Of a stretch of DNA of 64,000 nucleotides, positions 11,320 through 24,600 are shown piece after piece. A program made the position numbers and the translations under genes. Under the pieces are notes generated by a model that ran no database searches, was not told the origin of the DNA, and saw only the letters and a program-made list of their open reading frames with translations. This DNA comes from Cladopsammia gracilis (Eukaryota; Cnidaria; Anthozoa; Scleractinia; Dendrophylliidae), in NCBI GenBank assembly GCA_022457155.1, contig JAJGOT010000020.1, positions 1,427,501-1,491,500 of the forward strand. Reading direction: 5' to 3'. Each line of letters starts with the position of its first letter. Position 1 is the first letter of the stretch.

Positions 11320-12244
11320 AGGCCCCGTCCACACGTGTCCGGATATTTTTGAATCCGCAACTTTTTTGCTGCGGATTAGAAAATATTCGCGTCTACACGT
11401 AGCGTATTCGAATCGTATTTGGCCGTCCACACGTATCCGGATTCGCTCTAGTACCCAGGGCACCTCTTTAATTGTTGTCAACAGAGTATGCGCAAAGGCT
11501 AACATTTTGTGCGCCGCGTTGTGCGAGTTTGGCGGCAAATTCGATTGCTTTCACGAAGTTCGACTGTAAACACGTTATTAGACTTGAAATAGGGAGCTTA
11601 AGCAACCACGACGCCGACGGCAGCGATAACGGCACAAAACAACACGTTTAATGAGCCAAAAAAAAAAAACTACCCATGCACGTACGTTTTCTTTGCCGTT
11701 CCCTGCAAAACAACGACATCAAATGATCAAATTAGAGGTTTTGTGGAGAACGTGAACACACGGCGGTTAACATTCCTTTCTCCATTTGAATTAGTAAGCC
11801 GTCCCTTCAAATTCAGCTCCTGGACAATCGAGTCACATTAGCCAAACTAAACAAATTGAAGTAACTGCAAAGTAGTTTAAAATAGCGCGAACCATTTTTC
11901 AAGTGACGTTTTCCTTAGCGTTGCCGTCGTCGTTGCTTAAACTCTCTATTCAATAAGTCCAAGTAGAAGTGATGCAACGACATTTCGGTCGGCCTTGTTG
12001 AATAGTCGAGCGGTTAAAGACTGGATCCGATACTGTTACGTCAGAGCGCATTAAAAAATATCCGGATTCGACCGTCCACACGATGCCGTACTCGTAGTGT
12101 ATTCAAAAATTTCCACTCTGGAGAGCGGATTCAAAAAGTTGCGGATTCGTTAGCCGATTTCGCCGGATACGTGTGAACGAAAGGCCAATCCGCAACAAAA
12201 AAGTTGCGGATTCAAAAATAGCCGGATACGTGTGGACGGGGCCT
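11320..12244. mobile_element. TIR element with AGGCCCCGTCCACACG tips
   Basis: Left tip AGGCCCCGTCCACACGTGTC and right tip complementary to AGGCCCCGTCCACACGTATC. Subterminal copies of TGCGGATTC and GTCCACACG recur inward at both ends, as in MITEs with repeated transposase sites. There is no coding remnant. It encloses the element at 11591-11947. Confidence 0.75.
11591..11947. mobile_element. TIR MITE, AGGGAGCTTAAGCAAC tips
   Basis: Left end AGGGAGCTTAAGCAACCACG and right end complementary to AGAGAGTTTAAGCAACGACG. It sits inside the element at 11320-12244 and is therefore the younger insertion. It is about 357 bp, non-coding, with an A-run near 11660. Confidence 0.7.
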
Positions 12245-12410
12245 CAGTAAACTCGCCAGAGAAGGGTTTCTACGGCTCGGAGTGGCAAAAAAACACCGCG
12301 CGTGGCTCAATCAACATTTCCTTGAAACTTTATTTTAACATAAAGGTACGTGAAGACGACTTTAATATCTCCACTAAAATTTCAACCGATCGTGTCGCGT
12401 GAATAGAGGT

Positions 12411-12531
12411 TTTGCACGGCAGCCATGTTGCATGGCAGGAACAATGAAAATGTTTTGCATTAGAAAGAACATTCTTTCCCATAGGGAAAAGAATCTATTG
12501 TTCCTGCCATGCAACATGGCTGCCGTGCAAA
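12411..12531. mobile_element. hairpin MITE, TTTGCACGGCAGCCATGTTG tips
   Basis: Arms of about 36 bp (TTTGCACGGCAGCCATGTTG and complement) around a short loop. It interrupts the right arm of the outer element: the left arm shows the uninterrupted sequence GACTTTATATTCACGCG at the matching place. Confidence 0.75.
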
Positions 12532-13014
12532 GTCTCAAGTTCACAACACAAACAGAGGGTGGTCTGCCTGTGGTAAACATTTAGGACTAAGCAACCCGAG
12601 AAGCTAGGTGGTACAGTGGTACGGTAGGTTATGGAAGCCTAAGCCTAGCTGAGGTCACAGGTTTAATCCTGAGTGGGGATTTTAGATTTTTTTTACACTT
12701 AAAAAATTATTGAAAGTAAAATTCTAAGTGTCGACATTACGTTATATAAGTCTCAATAAGGTGTCCGACGTCCTTCTGGACGGTATGATTTAGGCACAAC
12801 CCCGAATACGCGCATGCTTTGAAAGCTACGAAACTCAAATTACAGAGCCTTCCCGCAGGCTAAAAGTCGTGGCTTGGGGCCACTTCAACAACCTGTCAAA
12901 ATACTAATATAAGTAAAGTTAAAGTGCAGTGAAATTAAAATCTGTACAGCGTGTTATCGGAAACCAATTTATTGAATCACTGATATATCAGACTGTTATT
13001 GAAGTTAAATCTTA

Positions 13015-13017
13015 CAT

Positions 13018-13052
<35 letters not shown>

Positions 13053-13053
13053 T
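13015..13053. repeat. (TTTA)n microsatellite
   Basis: About nine tandem TTTA/ATTT units. Confidence 0.9.
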
Positions 13054-13203
13054 GTATTTACATTACCTTATTATTACTGTGGTGGCGTTATCGCCAGGCA
13101 TGTAGGCGAATCAGTTTATTTACAATTTGCATTTATCTCATTTTCTGTTCGCATGGTAAAATTAGCTTTCATTTGAGCGGGGGTATGCTAGATACCCTTA
13201 ATT

Positions 13204-13565
13204 AGGGGTGGCGAATGGTAAATCCGAGACTCGCCGAGACGCCGAGACCCTTGTTTCAAAATCCGAGACCGAGATCGCAGCTACGTTACAAAATCCGAGC
13301 CCGAGACCCAATGCGGAAAAAAAAACGAGCCCGAGACTTAGTGCCAAAAATATCCGATTCACCTATCAAACAACAAACAAGGATGAAGAATGAGAATGCT
13401 TGACAAAAGTATCCGAGACTCCGAGACCTCGAGGAAAAAAATCCGAGACTCCGAGACAGAAAAAGCACCAGCCAAACGAGACTTTGAGACTTAAAAGAAA
13501 AACTGCCGAGACCGGAGCAAAATTTTCCGAGACCCACGATTTTGAAGGTACCATTCGCCACCCCT
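13204..13565. mobile_element. 362-bp MITE with AGGGGTGGCGAATGGTA TIRs
   Basis: Perfect 17-bp inverted termini (AGGGGTGGCGAATGGTA and complement) flanked by the direct repeat TTAATT (13198-13203 and 13566-13571). The interior is built from short degenerate repeats of CCGAGAC/GAGACTC, so all frames look artificially open. It ends about 360 bp upstream of the start codon of the large gene. Confidence 0.8.
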
Positions 13566-13571
13566 TTAATT

Positions 13572-13922
13572 TGTGCAATGCTCAGTTTTCAAAACTCGAA
13601 ATTTTACAAAGAATGTACGGCTCATTAGCACTTTTGTCACCCAGCAATTTTGCAGTGTTAGATAGCTGATATTTTCTTACATATTACATGCAAAGAGCTG
13701 AAACTTGGGTAGATTACTAAGTTAAACAAGGTCTTCCAACTTTTTACGTTAACTCGTAATGCTAATGAGACAAAATGTAAACAATGACGTCAGCAGAGCA
13801 CCGAGTGATGTCGCAAAATTAATCGGCGGGATTAAGATTACATGCATACATTATCGCACACTTCCGCATAAATTTAGAGCCTCGTGGGATTTCGCGACAT
13901 CGATTAATGTCCACGGCATACG
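13572..13922 (+). promoter_or_regulatory. presumed promoter and 5' UTR of the DED-NB-ARC gene
   Basis: The only unique sequence between the MITE and the first ATG. An in-frame TAA at 13905-13907 closes the frame upstream, so 13923 is the only usable ATG in this exon's frame. No TATA box is convincing. The transcription start was not determined. Confidence 0.35.
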
Positions 13923-15609
13923 ATGGCGTCGCCTGAAACAGGTTCGGCGACACGAGAGATTTCTCCTCGTTTCGATAAACTCTTGAAGGATGTCGTCGAT
14001 CATCTCGGTCCAGAAGAACTCACGCATGCAGTGTCATCTATCAAGAAAAATTTTGAAGGGAAGTTTGCGACAAAAGGAGAGCAAGATTTATATTCATGTT
14101 TGCATATATTTGCACACCAGGGTCTTGTGTCGGAGGACAATCTGACAGTGTTAGAGAGATTTGTGGTCACTCCACAAACATCAAAGAAAAAGGGAATTGA
14201 GGCAAAGATTCAGGGCTTCAAAGCAATCCACTTACGAGAGGCAACGCCGGCTACACGAGGAGAATTGACGGGAAGGCACATCGACTTACAGAATGTCATG
14301 TCGAAGTTGACTAGCGGTGGATCGAGCGTCCTTAACTTGTACGGATCCAGTGGTGTCGGAAAGACAACACTTGCAACTGAAGCGTTGTCCAAGTGGGATG
14401 GAACGAAAGTAAAGGTGGACTTAAGAGAAATAAATGAGATGAAAGACGTTCATTTCCACGTTTTACAAGCACTGTCGATCGGATCTGAGCAGACAATAGT
14501 GAGCTATGAAGCGAATACGGCCATTGCTAAAATACAGCAACTAAGGCAACAGAGCCAAGGTGACTTACTGTTGTTACTCGATAATGTTGATCAATTCTCT
14601 GGTGGAAACACGGAAGCTGCCACGCTTCTCAATGATAATTTTGTCTCATTTCTCGGACGACTTATTGGTCCCAAGACTGATCGAAAATTTAAGATTTTAT
14701 TGACATCTAGAAATGTATTCCGTCACGGTGTAGAAAATTACGAAGTGAAAGCTTTGGAGAAGGCGTCTTCGGGTGAACTCCTTCAAAGCCAAGGAATCCC
14801 TAGTATTCCAGGCAATCAGAGGGTAAGACTAGTAGAGATGTGCAAAGGAAAGCCACTCTTGCTGAACGGCATGGCAGCAATCTTAAGGCTTGAGATAGCC
14901 GATGCTGAAAAGCTCCTTGGAACCATTAAACAGGAGCTAGAGGAGGAACCGGACCAAGACATCGGAGAACCACCGAAAGGCCAAGACACTTTAAAGAAAG
15001 AAACGTTTGACATTAAAGAAGAAGGTATCGACAAGGAACAGTTGTCATGTTTGAGGAAAATGTTCTTTTTCCTTCCAAGTCAAACACTTAAAGAGTCCGC
15101 TGTGTCAGTGGCGTTCTTTTGTCGCCCCTTTTCAGTGGAAGCAGCAGCTAAGATCCTCGACGTTGACACTTCGGAAGCAGTAATTCGAATGGAAGGGATT
15201 CGGAATAGTAAAGTGGTCTCCTGCATTGATCCAGAGGCGAAAGAATTACTGTACGATATACATCCTTTGATGCGAAAGTTTCTAAAAGTTATCGGTAGCA
15301 ACAAGACTTTCGCAAAGGCACAGCAGAAGGCAAGTGAAAACTTTTGTCGGCATTTCATTTCTCAGATGACGGCGATTTCAGCTCTCTTGGACACGGAGTA
15401 CATAAAAGCTTTTAACAGCTTTGATTTTGACAAACCCAACTTTGAACTTGCCTTGGACATATCATTGAAGTCTGAGTACCTTCTTATTCCACGAGAGCAT
15501 CGGGAAAGCATCATGGTATGTTATTTGTTTGAGGCTATGCTTGATCAAAACCAAAGGAGGAAGATTTTTAACTCCTGGGCTGAAAAAGCAGAGGACGATG
15601 GGAAGGAAG
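13923..15609 (+). CDS. exon 1: DED-like domain and NB-ARC ATPase
   Basis: Has 562 codons plus one base; donor GTAAGA. Residues 13-83 end with [20 protein letters not shown], close to the DED pattern (DL..LL...GLLS.DNL..L). TGR at 116-118 opens the nucleotide-binding part. P-loop GSSGVGKTT, Walker B with acidic D220/D223, a sensor-like KILLTSRN (257-264), CKGKPLLL in the GLPL position (307-314), and a winged-helix region with HPLM. All ATP-binding motifs are intact, so nucleotide binding is expected. Reading through the donor stops at 15647. Confidence 0.9.
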
Positions 15610-18600
15610 GTAAGAATGTAACTTTCATGAACTCTTTTCTCGCATAAATCAAATTCAAAACGAAAAAAACTGATGGAAGAAAATAACCGGCATAAAATCG
15701 GTTGAGTAGAAAAAATGCAACAAAGAATGCAGTCGTGAGCCCACAATATTCTCCTGTAAGTTGAACATTAACTCACAAGAAATCAAAAGAACACAAACCT
15801 GAAGCGACCTTCATTTATGTGAGTAACTTCACAGGGAGCCCAGGCTCACAACAGGAATTCTCAACGTCAAAAATTTAAGGATTTATATGGGATTTTATCG
15901 TGAGTTTAATAAAATATCAATACTATAAATAAGCCCGTCAAATGTGAGTTCATGTGCAATTTCATATGCAAATGCAACTGCACGAGGACAAAGTAGAGTC
16001 GGCCCAAGTCTAGGTTCAGTAAACGTTTGTTGTCGTCCTTCAGTAGCATCGTAAATAAGGTAAGGGACGTCCATTATTTTTTGACGGGTGGGGGAGGGGT
16101 TGGGGGGTTGGGAAATTTTGAAGTAAATTGTTTGCAGAGGGTAAAAACACTGAAATAAATTGTATGCAAGCAAAAAATAAAGAGAAAATTAAAATTGTTT
16201 GCTGGAAATATGGCAGTTGGACGGAGACACAAAATAAATTGTTTGTAGCAGGTGCCGCATATAAAAAAAGTTTGCTAAAATTTCCCTGCCCCCTCGCCGT
16301 CAAAAAAATAATGGTCCACCCCTAAGTGATAGTCAAGTGAGACCTTAAGCTACTTATTCCAGCCCGAAAAAGCCTGAAGAAAAAATCAGGGATTTTCAAC
16401 TGGAACAGTGATCTCCGCGTTACCGGTGCGATGCTCTACCAATTAAGCTATCAAAGTTACATATTGGGAGCAGGTCAAATGTGAGTTCATGTTCAAGCAT
16501 TTTCGGGCTGGGATACAGTAGCCGAATGGGATACAGTAGCTGACTGATTAGTCGTTCGTTCGTTTTGTTAGGTAGTTGGATATGAGTTGAATGATGTATT
16601 GGCAGATGTTTGTGTTTCTTTTTCAACGATTGACTGAGTGAACGATAACTGGCTAACGGTTTGATAAACTATAAGGTGGAATAAGTGGTGGACTGCCGAT
16701 GACTAACGAATATTAGTTAATCAAATGTCTGACTGATTGTTTGATTGAATGATTTAATCATTAATTAGCTGGACAAGTTAACCTCGATTATTACATTTTT
16801 GTCAATGATTTTCCATTCAACGGATGCTAAGAAGCCTTCACTGGGATATAATACAGTTATGCACCTGTTACACGTCTACTTCTTTTTTTTCGGTAGGCTC
16901 TATGTTTCGAGCAGAAATGCGATGCAGAGAAGCTTTGCAGGTTCTCAATCTTGAAGGATGGCGTAAAGCAGCAGAAGTTGCTAAAGAGGCAAGCAAGTCA
17001 CTTAAAAGAGTCCACAAAGAAAGCAGAAAGACGGATTTCTTCAAGCTTACCCGGAGCTCTTATCTATTTGCCAAAGGCGAAATCTTTTATAGAGCAGGAA
17101 ACTGGCCAAAAGCACTTAAGATCTTGAATCGTTCTCTTAATATAATGGAAAGTCTCTTGCAAAGCCACACAAGCACTTGCAGATGTTTGAATGCAATTGG
17201 AAACTGCTACAGCAAGCTAAGCCAACCAGAGGAGGCGATTAAGTTTTATACGAGAGCGTACGAGATGCGTCTGAAGCTTTCTGGTTCAATGGAGCACTTT
17301 GACTTGCCACTTTTTAAGAGTCAAATAGGCACTGCTTATGAAACCATGGCCATTCAACAATTTAACAAAGGACAAAAGACGCCTGAAGCGAAGAAGAATT
17401 TTCGCAAGGCTATCGAATATTACCAGGAGGCCTTGGGGCTAGCCAAGAAACTCAAACTCACAGGGATTTTATACACAGCTCTTTATAATCGAAACATCGC
17501 CAACGCATACTCGTGGCTTATGGAGTTCGACGATGCCAAAGTGTTTGCAACGAACGGGTTTGAGATTAGGAAAGATATTCTTGGAAAGCATCCCCTGACG
17601 GCCCGGAGCGCTTTTCAAATGGCGGAAATTTGTCGAAGTCTCGAGGACTTTAAAAAAGCCAAAAAGTATTACGAAGAAGCGTGGGAGATTGAGAAATCCC
17701 TGGGGCAAGGAAACCACAGTGAAGTACGGGACAGAATCATTACAAGCTACGAGGGAATGCTTAGGGGAGAGAAAAAGAATGCATTTCAGAAGGAAGTTTT
17801 GGAGTTTTATCAACGCTGCTGGGATGAAGAAAGGGGCTTTGAAGGGTTTGAATTCTCTTCCGCTAACAGAATGGTCATTGATTCTATAGAAGAACGGATC
17901 AGAAAAGTGGGTGATGAGAAGGCGAGGAAGAAATATCAAAGTGAAGCTCTTTGGTTTTACGAGGGTGCATGGAATTCTCCGGACACTAAGAAGCTCCCTT
18001 CTGACCAGAGAAAAATGATTTTGCAAACATTGCTAACATTGTGCAAGCAACTAAAAAAGGAGGAACTTTTCAATAAGTACCAAAAGGATTCCTTTAGATT
18101 TTACGAGAAACGGTGCAAAAAGAACTGGTCAGAGCTGGAGCCACACGACAGAATTGAAATACTCACCACACTAGTAGGCCTGGCCACATCACTTAAGTAT
18201 GTGGAGAAGGTAAAGAAGTATCAGGACTTGCTACAGGTAAGCCGCTAAATGAACTTTTTTTTATTTTTAGTGTTATCCGCTGAATAACAAGTTAAAACTA
18301 CTAAACAGAAAACGAAAACGAAAGAACAACAACGACAACAACAGTGACAAAAATGTCAACGAAGGGTAACATCTGCAACCACGTGCACGTAAGAACTACC
18401 AAAAAGAGACAGAGCTCGCTGAATGTGAATATAAATTATGTACTTCTTATACACGTAGGTTCCTATTTATGGTTCCTTTATATTCACTGGGGCCGTGACG
18501 CACAAAGGCATTCCCACCACAAGTCATGGTTTTATAAGCTATAGGATTCTTATGTGCTAGTATAATTAACTATTGTCACGTATTTTTTCTATTCGCTTCT

Positions 18601-21600
18601 TATAAAACAAAACGGGCGGCCAGGTGCTGTTTGGTTTGAGTAGAAGGGGAAAGGAAAACCCTCTGAGATCAGGGAAGGTATGCCTACCAGAAAAAAAAAA
18701 CTACCAGAGAGTTTACTATGTAATTTTCTAGTGTGACTTGAATATAAAAGGGTACCTGTCCAGTTTCACTTTTTCGTTAATTTTACGTCTCTCTTTCCTG
18801 TATACAGATACCCTAGTCTTTTTTTATAGCTCCCTTTCCTTTTGAATCTTTCACCTTCGGTTTGGCTTGTGGCGGTAACTGGAATAAACATGTGAATAGG
18901 GGAACCTAGTTAACATACAGTTAACCGATTCATTTCAGTAAATGTTGCATTGTGATCTTGAGTGAACTTTGTGTCATCGGTAACCGCTTTATTCTTTAAA
19001 TGACTTGCATCTCAGTTTAACTATATGTTCTTTTGTTTTGAATTTATTTATGTCTATCTAAACTGACACTTTTTGGAAGCTAAAATAGAGTACAAATGTT
19101 CTCACGAAACGTTTTTCCTCGTGCATTTAGAAATGCGAGAAGAAGAAGTCATTTTGGCAGTCCCTTAATCCGTCTGCTTCAGCAGGTACTTTTATGTTAT
19201 GTTTTATTCTTGTCGAGAACTGTCACGTTATATAGGTTGTCAAAGATATGCCAGAGTTGCACTCCACCGAATGGTTGTGGGAGGGGGGCTCTTGTCGTAC
19301 CACAGGTATCTAGACTGTTTCGTACAAGATAGACACATACGGACAGGAATCAAATTCCACTTTAAAGTTCCTCATTTGGAAACACGTTTCATAATTATTG
19401 CAGAATTAACATTGCAATGTGCGTTCGTCCCTAGGTTTATCGTATCATTTCAAATTATTGTGTGACAAACGGAGCAATTTAAAAAAACCGTGCAGACTCG
19501 CACCGTTTGTCCTGCCCTTTATCATACAGATGTGTCTATGGAGGTGCCTCTTAAACAAAAGGAGTCTTTGTGTGAGCTGTTTCTTTTTTGTCTGTGGAGC
19601 CAAGAGAACTGTCGGTAGTATGGATGTGTCCGTATTAAGGAGATTTCGACTGTAAATGTGGTGATATTTTCCAGTTGTGCCACGATTTGTTCCAAAGTTC
19701 CAAAGTTCCAAACTCCAAACTTTTCTTCAAAGGTTCTAGTTGCCGAGATAACACTTTCATCCAATATTGTTTTGGATAAACCGATCAAACAATGTTCGTC
19801 ACCTAAAATGTTGGATGGACCAACAAATGCAAAAATACTTAACAAAATGCAATGAAGACAATATGAAGTTTGACGATTTACAGTAAAGGGAAACATTGGT
19901 ATCGATCACAATGTTGGTATCTTGATCAGATCTGATTTCACGAACAAGCCCTCTTCTTGCTTTGAAACGTCGTAACGCGTTCTGGAAAAAATCTGTTTCC
20001 AAGGAGTTGGCCGTCTCAATGTGTACAGCTCTATAGGACAGACAGGTTAACAGCGCGCCATAACGCTTTAACTCTTTTCGTCCCTCTGATGTAAAATGAA
20101 CCAAAGTAGTCAACACCACAGTACGTAAAAGGAGGAGCTGGCGTTATTCTCTCTTTAGGAAGGTCGGCTTCTAACTGCGCTTAAGGTGATGCCTCGACTT
20201 GCATGGGCAACCTTCTCATGAGCGTCGCAAAATATGAGATGTACAATGAAGCTGTCCTTTGTTAAGATTACTGGATGCTTCAAATCTTCTGAAAGTTCCT
20301 GCGATTTACTTTTAAGTAAAGGCTGTTCCGGTCCAGAAAATGGTGAAGGCGGTACAATGTGCTGGATTTCTTGATCTCAGACTTCTTAGCTCTTTCAACT
20401 TGATGAACGCCCTTGCCATCTCCTTGTTGAATTCTTCGCAAAGCTTTAATTTCTTTTTGCCAATTCAACACAAAGCTCTGGACTAGCTTGAGAACGGTTT
20501 CTTCAGCTCGTTTTAGTTCTTCTACTGTCAAGGGTCGACGATTTAACTTCAATGCATTTCTTGAACTTTTAGCATTAGTTAATTTCGGCTTTAGGCTATT
20601 AGTATCGAAGCTATGCATCTTTTTAGCCGGTTCCAATCAGAGAATCGCGAGAGCCTCGCCAATATATCTGCCTTCTCGTGGATCACGGTGTTGTAAACAG
20701 CAGCCTTGATTTCAGGATTGTCAATGGGAACATCGTTTAAATCACCAGGGAGTTGAGGCCATTCGATTTCCGGCAACAATAAGAAATCCGGCCCATGAAT
20801 CCAGCGGTTTTGTTTCGATAGCTCGAAGCCTTTTAAATTACGTGATGCGTCATCATCCGGATTATACTTCCTTTCAAAGTACTTCCACTGGTCTGGGTTT
20901 GTTTTGTTTCGTATTTCTTGTACACGATTTGGTACGAATACGTCAAAACGTTTCGTTTCGTTACGAATATACTTCAACACAGTTGTACTGTCTGTCCAGT
21001 ATGTAACACTGTCAACAGGATCATCCAACTCTCTAGTAATCATTTCCCCTACTCGAACTAAAACTGTTGCTGCTGTCAGCTCAAGACGTGGTATTGTCGT
21101 GGTCTTAACAGGAGCTAGACGAGGATTCCCCGTTAGGAGTGTACAATGGATATCACCCTTTTCATTCTCAATTCTGAGGTATGTCACTTGGCCGTAACCC
21201 CTTGAGCTGGCATCAGAGAAGCTGTGGATTTGTCTCTAGGTGACTGGACCAAAACCAATAATTATTCTTTTAAAATCCCATCTTGTGGCAAATGGTTAAT
21301 TTTTGCACATGATTACCTCCAGGTAACAGGCCAAAAAATTGAAAAACTAAACTTTGCAGCAAATTAAATTAATCAGAAGGGATTTACAATAAATAACTGA
21401 TATTGTGTATACCATTTACAAAGCAATCAGTTTAAGAAACATTTTAGAAGCAACGGCAAACCTGAAACCGGATTCAGTAGTTAGTCACGGTCTCACAATG
21501 TCAAGAGAATAAATGTCGCCGCGTTAAAACGACAGTTCGCATCTTCGTCACTCACCTCAAATGGTTCCTTTCACAGCGATAGTCTTTCCAAGTTGCTGCA

Positions 21601-24600
21601 GCTGCTAATGGATCGACACAATAACACCACAAACAGCTGCAAACATCATCCAATCCTTCACCGATTTAGCTGACGGCCATCTTGGATCTTGTGTATTTCG
21701 GGTTCTGTTCGGCATTCTTTACTTATTTATCAACTGCTCGGTCACGCCGTGGAGAATCCTTTCTTTTTTTTTTTTGTAAAAAAAAAAATACAATTGCCTT
21801 TATCTAAATTTTGTTTTTTAAAACTTAGGACATTACTGGCAAGTTTAAAAGTAATGATCCGCATAAGAAGGATAGTGCTGAACGGCAATGCACGATGGAA
21901 TGTCAACTTTCTTCATTGTTACAACTAGTGACCTCATTGGTCTAGACTCTAAAACCGCCAAAAAGGTAAGGCTCAAAGTACATTTTGTTCAATTTTTTTT
22001 AAGGTTTTCAGTAATTTGAGACCCAATCGCACAACATGCACTTTTTAAAAGATATTGTATTTGGGGAACTTCATCAAAGAAGCGAAATTATTAGCTGTTA
22101 TCTTCTGCTATTCTGATTTTTTTAAGGTTACAGTGTACCTTCAGATCGAAAATTTATTGAAAATTTTTTTTTGGCGTTAAAATAAAGTTTACAGAATGAA
22201 CTTTCATCCAAAAAAAAAAAAATTATCGAAAAATAGTGAAAATTGACGGAGAAATGACGGTATAACTTTTGTGGGCGGAGTTTGTTTATTAAGCGATATG
22301 TTTTTTTAAGCGCCGTTTTCTCAAAGTTTATTTTTCGCTTGTTGGGGACACTTTAAAGAGCTACAACTCAAAGGGAATTTGTTCGATTTTCCTTAAATTT
22401 GGACAGAAGCTAGGCTAACATATAATCAACAAAAACGTGTCGGCGAATTTCTTAATTGCGAAAACTTTTTCGTCAAGAGCCATTTCCGTGCGATCATTCC
22501 AATTTTTTTCTCCCCTTTTCGAAAATATTCTGTAACTTTTCACTGCAATTGAATATGGGAAATCGCCGACACGTTTTTTTAGCGCTTCGTGTCCGGAAAC
22601 CCGAAAACAAATCAAATTAGCAAAATATAATAATCGCTTTGAGTTATAGCGTTTTAAAGCTGATTCGGACGTTCGAATTTAGACGTCGTAAAAAATTCGA
22701 CAATTCATTTTATTAGCAAATGGTTTCCATATTTAGATAGCCAGCTCTATAAGCTTTAATTTGATATCTGGGTTTAGGTATATTAAGTGTAATCTTAAGA
22801 CGCTAGAGCTGTTATACTGGAGACACCCCCGAAGGTACACTGTAACCTTAAGCACGAACATTTCCTAAAATTTATTTGACGCAAATGGATTTTCTTTATT
22901 TTTAAAATGAAATATTATTATGAACCAGCAGCCCCTCCTCTATTCTTGAAATCAAAGATATTCTATATGGGAAAGAGCCAGTGCCGCAGAATAATGAAGT
23001 TTACTATAGTTCTTATGTGGAACATTACTTAATTGTCATTGAAAAACATATTCGTTCTTTGAAGCCGCTTCCGTGACTGCATGCTTATATTTATGCGATG
23101 TTCCGCTGACCAAGGTAATTCTTATTTCTCATAGCACCCCGAGGCGTACCTGAAAACAGCTTCAACTATATTAGCTTTCCTTTTGCTCTTCAATCCAAGT
23201 TTAAGCTCACTTGCAATAATTCGAAGATCTTTGATGTCAAGCAGTGTTTCTTCTGTTTTCAAATTAAGTTGATGCTTAACGCAAGTAGAATAATGCGGGT
23301 GTTGATGTGTGGCACTTAATGCGACTTTTGCGGCCTGCGCGGCTTTTATTCCATTGAAGTACGAGGTCACTTGCTGGGGAGTTGCATGAAACAAACGCTT
23401 TTTTTTTCATTTCTAGCCCTTCTCATGCACTTTGCCACTGCATCGAGATTCGCTTTAATCACTGTCCACTCCCCCTCTTGAAAAATATTTATATCCTCGT
23501 CTTTATTCCCAATAATCGTAATCGATGTCGTCGTCCTCCTCCTCCTCATCAGTAATTGCTATTAGCCGTCACATCAGTTTTTACTACTTCATTGGATATC
23601 CTCGTTGGATAGCCCAATCCAATGTTTTGTTTCCATTGAAGGTTTAAATTTGATTTCACGCGAAAGTAGAAAGATTGCGCTTTCGTGACTTATGGTGCCT
23701 ATCTGTTTCATTTATTCATGTTTTGCTGACGCATGCGTTGAGATCCCCTATTATGTTCTTACATAAAAAATTCCTCGAACTCTTATTTTGTCGAGCACAA
23801 TAGGCCATTTGCACGATGACGTCATATGACTACAAATACCAGAATCCTTCAGTTTTTTCTTTTGTAGTGCAAATTAGGGCTATTGTTATTTAAACCGCAC
23901 TGGGATTACAAAATTTAAATAAGAAAGAAAAAACGAAATGAATTCTGGTAGTTGTAGTCAAATGACGCCATCGTGCAAATGGCCTATTGCAGCGTTTTTT
24001 TCCGCTCTTAATTTTAATCCATAATTCCAGAAGGAAATTGTTGCGCGCAACATAAACAATTTTTGGGGTCGACGAACGGTGCAATTGAAATAAGGGGCAA
24101 TTAAAACATAATGCGGGCAATTTCATACTGTATGTCTTATAATCCAGAAGTACCTTGTGTCGGCGGGGAAGGTATTTCTCTCCCTTTTTACCAGAGCGGG
24201 ACAAAGATAATAATGGAGATTCCGGTTTTAAAGAACGAGTCTATACTCTTTCTACAAAGTTAAATTGGAAAAGAAGTGACTTGTTGTGGAAGAGAGTTTG
24301 ACTGTAAATTAATGTAGTAAAACTGAATTTATGAAATGATAAAGTATGCCCTGACTTTGCTCCCAAGCTTTTCATGATGTTCTAAGTTCCAAAGTTGTTC
24401 ATGGTCTCAAAGTTTCTAGACGGCGGGACAAACCTTTAAAGCTTTTCCTCCAATATTTAGAGGGTTGTCCAATACTCTCGACCTGATACGACCCGAAAAA
24501 GACAGTTTTCGATCTGTACGGGTCGACAACTTGTTACGACCCGAAAAAGAGAATTGTCGATCCGAAAAATGCATCTCATTAGGGACACTTGGAAATTATT

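Larger units (their letters stand above)
10273..12801. mobile_element. nested TIR element, outer element about 2.5 kb
   Basis: The outer arms begin GGTTGTGCCTAAATCATAC at 10273 and end GTATGATTTAGGCACAACC at 12801. They pair over about 230 bp at the ends (10273-10505 with 12571-12801) and again further in (about 10753-10985 with 12246-12420). The arms are interrupted by a 250-bp palindrome (10502-10751) and a 120-bp hairpin (12411-12531). The loop holds another TIR element (11320-12244) that itself contains a fourth (11591-11947). No transposase is recognisable. Confidence 0.8.

Noticed and set aside
11163..11569. Overlapping ORFs on both strands
   Set aside because: They run through the AGGCCCCGTCCACACG inverted-repeat element and mirror each other.
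13208..13669. Several overlapping ORFs on both strands
   Set aside because: They lie inside the MITE at 13204-13565, where CCGAGAC repeats keep frames open.
17469..18026. 185-residue minus-strand ORF
   Set aside because: Antisense shadow of the TPR exon.
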